From: an uncultured Bacteriovoracaceae bacterium
GTDB taxonomy: Bacteria > Bdellovibrionota > Bacteriovoracia > Bacteriovoracales > Bacteriovoracaceae
DNA length: 16,551 nt
Assembly (NCBI GenBank): GCA_937952395.1
Contig: CALFYV010000397.1
Location: forward strand, 1-16,551
Reading direction: 5' to 3'
The translations under genes were made by a program, and so were the position numbers. The notes beneath the pieces were generated by a model. It did no database searches. It saw only the letters and a program-made list of their open reading frames with translations, and was not told where the DNA came from. Each line of letters opens with the position of its first letter. The first letter of the stretch is position 1. Positions 14,230 to 16,551 of the stretch are shown piece by piece.

Positions 14230-15348
14230 TTAACGTTGGTGACGATTCTTTCTTCCTGGAAAGCGGTGTCCCACATTGCCCAAATAAGATTTTGAAATTC
14301 TTCTAATAGACTCTAATCTTCTCTCTGCAAGAGTATCAGCTGCTTTATTGACTGGAATATTTTCTTCATCTGAAATCGCGAAAATTTTTAGAGAAGTATC
14401 ATAGATAGTATCGATCATGCGACGAGATTTACTATCATTCCATCCTTCAAATTCAATGGAAACATTCATTAAACCACCAGCATTAATTAAATAATCAGGA
14501 GCGTAAAGAATTCCGCGCTCTCGTAATTCTTGGCCATGTCTATCTTCTGCTAGTTGGTTATTAGCAGCACCATTAACAATCTTACAGTTAAGTCGATTAA
14601 TAGTTTTATCATTGATTGAAGCCCCTAGAGCACATGGAGCATAGATATCACATTTCACTTCAAAAATATCGTTGGTTGAAACAAACTCAGCTTGAGGAAT
14701 TTCTTCCTTTATTTTCTCAATATTGCGCTCATTAATATCAGTATAAATAATTTTAGCTCCACTACGATCTAGAATTTTAGCTAACTCAAATCCAACTGAA
14801 CCCACACCCTGAATAGCTACTACTTTATTTTTTAAACTTCTATTACCAAAAACTTTTGTACAACTTGCTTCCATTCCGCGATAAACACCAAGCGCTGTAT
14901 AGGGAGCTGGATTACCGGAGCCACCATGAATTTTAGCTACACCCGTAACAAAACTTGTTTCCGTATAAATATGCTCGATATCTTCAACAGTAATATTCAC
15001 ATCTTCTGCTGTGATATAGCGACCGTTTAAGGATTCAATGAAACGTCCGTATGATCTAAAAAGTGCCTCTGATTTATCTGTCTTAGGATCTCCAATGATA
15101 ACCGCTTTACCACCGCCGAGATTAAGTCCTGAAACAGCTGCTTTATAAGTCATACCTTTTGAAAGTCTTAAAACATCCTCTACAGCTTCTTCTTCGTTAG
15201 CATATGACCACATCCTAGTTCCACCAAGAGCAGGACCTAAAGTAGTGTCATGAATAGCAATAATGGCCTTAAGACCACAAGAAGCATCACTAATAAAAAG
15301 AACTTCTTCGTGACCCATTGAATAGAGCTTATCGAAACTGAGTGACAT
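14230..15348 (-). CDS. Leucine dehydrogenase (Glu/Leu/Phe/Val dehydrogenase family)
   Basis: NAD-dependent oxidative deamination of L-leucine, valine and isoleucine to 2-oxoacids. With the start at ATG 15348 it is 372 residues, close to the usual length of about 365. That start has a perfect AGGAG 5 bases upstream and gives the family opening MSLSFDKLYSMGHEEV; a longer frame to 15393 adds 15 unlike residues and is rejected. Catalytic features: GGTRMW (42-47), K69 in KGMTYKAAVSG, K81 in LGGGKAV, D116 in AEDVN (substrate and proton-transfer residues), and the Rossmann motif GVGSVG (181-186) with D204 for NAD ribose. The protein ends with a basic tail (GRKNRHQR). It stands alone on the minus strand and probably supplies the 2-oxoacid substrates of the E1 encoded about 4 kb away. 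Valine dehydrogenase activity is an equivalent name. Confidence 0.93.
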   Translation of the reverse strand: MSLSFDKLYSMGHEEVLFISDASCGLKAIIAIHDTTLGPALGGTRMWSYANEEEAVEDVLRLSKGMTYKAAVSGLNLGGGKAVIIGDPKTDKSEALFRSYGRFIESLNGRYITAEDVNITVEDIEHIYTETSFVTGVAKIHGGSGNPAPYTALGVYRGMEASCTKVFGNRSLKNKVVAIQGVGSVGFELAKILDRSGAKIIYTDINERNIEKIKEEIPQAEFVSTNDIFEVKCDIYAPCALGASINDKTINRLNCKIVNGAANNQLAEDRHGQELRERGILYAPDYLINAGGLMNVSIEFEGWNDSKSRRMIDTIYDTSLKIFAISDEENIPVNKAADTLAERRLESIRRISKSYLGNVGHRFPGRKNRHQR

Positions 15349-15395
15349 AATATCTCCTAACTCATTGCGTAGTGCGACTCTTTTATTATCCACAA

Positions 15396-15424
15396 TTTAT
15401 AGATTGGCTTACATGAAAATACAA
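15396..15424 (-). promoter_or_regulatory. Putative sigma70-like promoter of leucine dehydrogenase
   Basis: On the minus strand, TTGTAT (15424-15419) and TATAAA (15401-15396) are separated by exactly 17 bp. The -10 matches the consensus at five of six positions and the -35 at three. The expected transcript start would be near 15389, giving a leader of about 40 bases before ATG 15348. The element lies in the 120-bp gap shared with the divergent ferredoxin gene. In such AT-rich DNA chance matches are common. Confidence 0.4.
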
Positions 15425-15468
15425 GAAAGATTGCAAGGAGGAAATCTTGTGTATATCATTTTTATTCT

Positions 15469-15774
15469 ATGCCCCAAATAAGCTTCAATCAGACAATCTT
15501 TCAGGCAGAAAATAATGAAATCATTTATAACTGCCTTGAAAAAGCTGGAACAAACCTGCCTCACGGCTGTCTATCTGGCTCATGTGGGGCCTGTAGAATT
15601 AATGTGCTTAAAGGAAGTGAAAACATAGAAGAAATGAGCGCTGTAGAAGAAAATACAACTCAAAGTATTTTAAGGAAGATGAAAGAAAATGGGACTGATA
15701 TAAGCAATCTCAATATTCGCTTATCTTGTCGGGCCAAAGTTTTGGGTGATATTGAAATTGAAATTTTAAAGTAA
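15469..15774 (+). CDS. [2Fe-2S] ferredoxin, plant/adrenodoxin-like fold
   Basis: A 101-residue soluble electron carrier. The cluster ligands fit the plant-type pattern: C34-x4-C39-x2-C42 in HGCLSGSCGACRI and C87 in RLSCRAKV. The beta-grasp opening MPQISFNQTIFQAENNEI and the C-terminal IRLSCRAKVLGDIEIEI are family-like. A partner reductase or oxygenase is not adjacent, so its redox role is open. It could serve a dioxygenase, hydroxylase or desaturase encoded elsewhere. The start is unusual: ATG 15469 has no Shine-Dalgarno close by, while a perfect AAGGAGG lies at 15435-15441, 27 bases upstream, in front of a tiny overlapping frame (GTG 15449 to TAA 15481). No in-frame start exists further upstream that would use it. 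The stop is 32 bp from the convergent next gene. Confidence 0.9.
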   Translation: MPQISFNQTIFQAENNEIIYNCLEKAGTNLPHGCLSGSCGACRINVLKGSENIEEMSAVEENTTQSILRKMKENGTDISNLNIRLSCRAKVLGDIEIEILK

Positions 15775-15806
15775 AAATTGTCCTATTAAATGCAAAGTGA
15801 AGAACC

Positions 15807-16551
15807 TTAATCAAAAAAATGAAGTAAATATGACCAGGCTGATCCCAGCTCATTCAAAGGAGTTGCATCTTTAAAGTAAACTCCTTCTTTTTTGCCTTTT
15901 AAGGTTTCACATTTTATCGCAGCAATTCCAGAAGCTGGAGCGGCTGTCCAATAAACTGAACCGTCTGAATAACGACAACGGTATGTATGATTTTCATAAG
16001 CATTGCTTACTTTATAATGACCTAAATAAAACTTATCCATATATACAAACGAATATTTGTCTGAAGAATCGAAATACATATCCGTCCTGAGAAAATTTTT
16101 TGCTATTTCTTCATCTAAACCATACTGAGTATAAAAGGCTGGATCATTAAGAAGAGAAGCGCCCATTTTTATACATTTTTTATAAGCTTTATCATTGTCA
16201 GTTTCAAGTGAGGGAAAGCTTATCTTGTAACCAATTTCATCTCTTTGCTCTTTACTTAAATTTATAAGTTTGGGGTTATCTCGATCCGTCCCACTTAAAG
16301 TAAATTGACAAAAATAACCATCATATTTGTTGGACTCCTCTAATGCCTCTATAAATCCATCTTCATCAATATATGAATGATATTTTTTAGAACAAGCTTT
16401 TAAAGTTTCTTCTCTTGGTTTTTTAATCTCTTCAATTGTATTCACTGTTAATTCCACCGCTTTTTTTAATTCAAGCTCTTCTCTCTTTTTCTTGGCGGCA
16501 ATTTTTCTTGCTTCTTCGGCTTTTCTTGCTTCTTCGGCTTTTCTTGCTTCT
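15807..16551 (-). CDS. Unknown protein with EARKAE repeats, C-terminal 247 residues (5' end outside window)
   Basis: I do not recognise this protein. The visible part begins with an Ala/Glu/Arg/Lys-rich helix (repeats E-A-R-K-A-E, then IAAKKKREELELKKAVEL), a coiled-coil or long single-helix linker as in TolA-like proteins. A globular C-terminal region of about 200 residues follows, with five cysteines (in LKACSKKY, YFCQFTL, YKKCIKM, YRCRYSD, IKCETLKG) and many aromatics (YSFVYMDKFYLGHYKVSN, SVYWTAAPASG). The cysteines suggest disulfides and an extracytoplasmic location, but the N-terminus that would show a signal or membrane anchor is missing. An internal GTG at 16457 is in frame and could be mistaken for a start, but the frame stays open through the repeat to the window end. 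A function cannot be assigned. Confidence 0.7.
   Translation of the reverse strand, partial: EARKAEEARKAEEARKIAAKKKREELELKKAVELTVNTIEEIKKPREETLKACSKKYHSYIDEDGFIEALEESNKYDGYFCQFTLSGTDRDNPKLINLSKEQRDEIGYKISFPSLETDNDKAYKKCIKMGASLLNDPAFYTQYGLDEEIAKNFLRTDMYFDSSDKYSFVYMDKFYLGHYKVSNAYENHTYRCRYSDGSVYWTAAPASGIAAIKCETLKGKKEGVYFKDATPLNELGSAWSYLLHFFD
16503..16551. repeat. 18-bp tandem repeat, 2.7 visible copies, coding for EARKAE
   Basis: The unit TTTTCTTGCTTCTTCGGC occurs identically at 16503-16520 and 16521-16538, and a further 13 bases match at 16539-16551, where the window ends. It lies inside the unknown minus-strand gene and encodes the hexapeptide E-A-R-K-A-E, so copy number changes would keep the frame. 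The identical third-codon positions indicate recent duplication or active slippage. Confidence 0.9.

Noticed and set aside
15349..15393. Longer N-terminus of leucine dehydrogenase (15 extra residues).
   Set aside because: The family opening begins at ATG 15348, which has a perfect AGGAG; the extra residues are atypical and the candidate promoter would leave almost no leader.
1..16551. Mobile elements, CRISPR arrays, defence systems or biosynthetic clusters.
   Set aside because: No transposase, integrase, regularly spaced repeats, toxin-antitoxin pairs or synthase modules are seen; the only direct repeat is the coding 18-bp unit at the window end.

Overview
The window is AT-rich (roughly two-thirds A+T by eye) and tightly packed with bacterial chromosomal housekeeping and metabolic genes. 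The gene content suggests a Bdellovibrio/Bacteriovorax-like bacterium (Bdellovibrionota). The pointers are a fused alpha-beta branched-chain 2-oxoacid dehydrogenase E1, a radical SAM protein fused to a DUF2344 domain, leucine dehydrogenase, a homogentisate operon and many small lipoproteins. This placement is inferred from style and families; no marker gene was compared. I see no rRNA or tRNA gene, CRISPR array, transposase or phage gene.

Layout. (1) 2-1063 (+): C-terminal part of valyl-tRNA synthetase, cut by the window start. (2) 3959-1068 (-): an operon of fabI, a DUF309 gene, an EI24/CysZ-like membrane protein gene and a glycosyltransferase-9-like gene, with abutting or overlapping ends. 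This looks like a cell-envelope and lipid unit. (3) 4079-7936 (+): a HisC-like aminotransferase (frameshifted), fumarylacetoacetase, homogentisate 1,2-dioxygenase and a flavin-reductase-like protein. Together they form an aromatic amino acid (tyrosine/phenylalanine) catabolic operon that lacks a 4-hydroxyphenylpyruvate dioxygenase and a maleylacetoacetate isomerase within the window. (4) 13604-7946 (-): a radical SAM/DUF2344 protein interrupted by an in-frame TAA, a c-type cytochrome lipoprotein whose only plausible start is ATC, the fused E1 of branched-chain 2-oxoacid dehydrogenase, and a small secreted protein. (5) 13791-14225 (+): a small lipoprotein of unknown function. (6) 15348-14230 (-): leucine dehydrogenase. 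(7) 15469-15774 (+): a [2Fe-2S] ferredoxin. (8) 16551-15807 (-): the C-terminal part of an unknown protein with EARKAE repeats, cut by the window end.

Functionally, leucine dehydrogenase makes branched 2-oxoacids and the fused E1 starts their conversion to branched acyl-CoAs. These could be oxidised or used as primers for iso-fatty acids, with FabI in the same lipid pathway. The homogentisate operon funnels tyrosine carbon to fumarate and acetoacetate. Degradation of prey- or peptide-derived amino acids is a natural theme, but that is inference.

I did not find a convincing undescribed system. The most notable observations are base-level anomalies in otherwise well-preserved genes: the hisC frameshift, the radical SAM nonsense codon, the ATC-started cytochrome and an altered KMSKS loop in ValRS. 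Either the sequence contains errors or several genes are in early decay.
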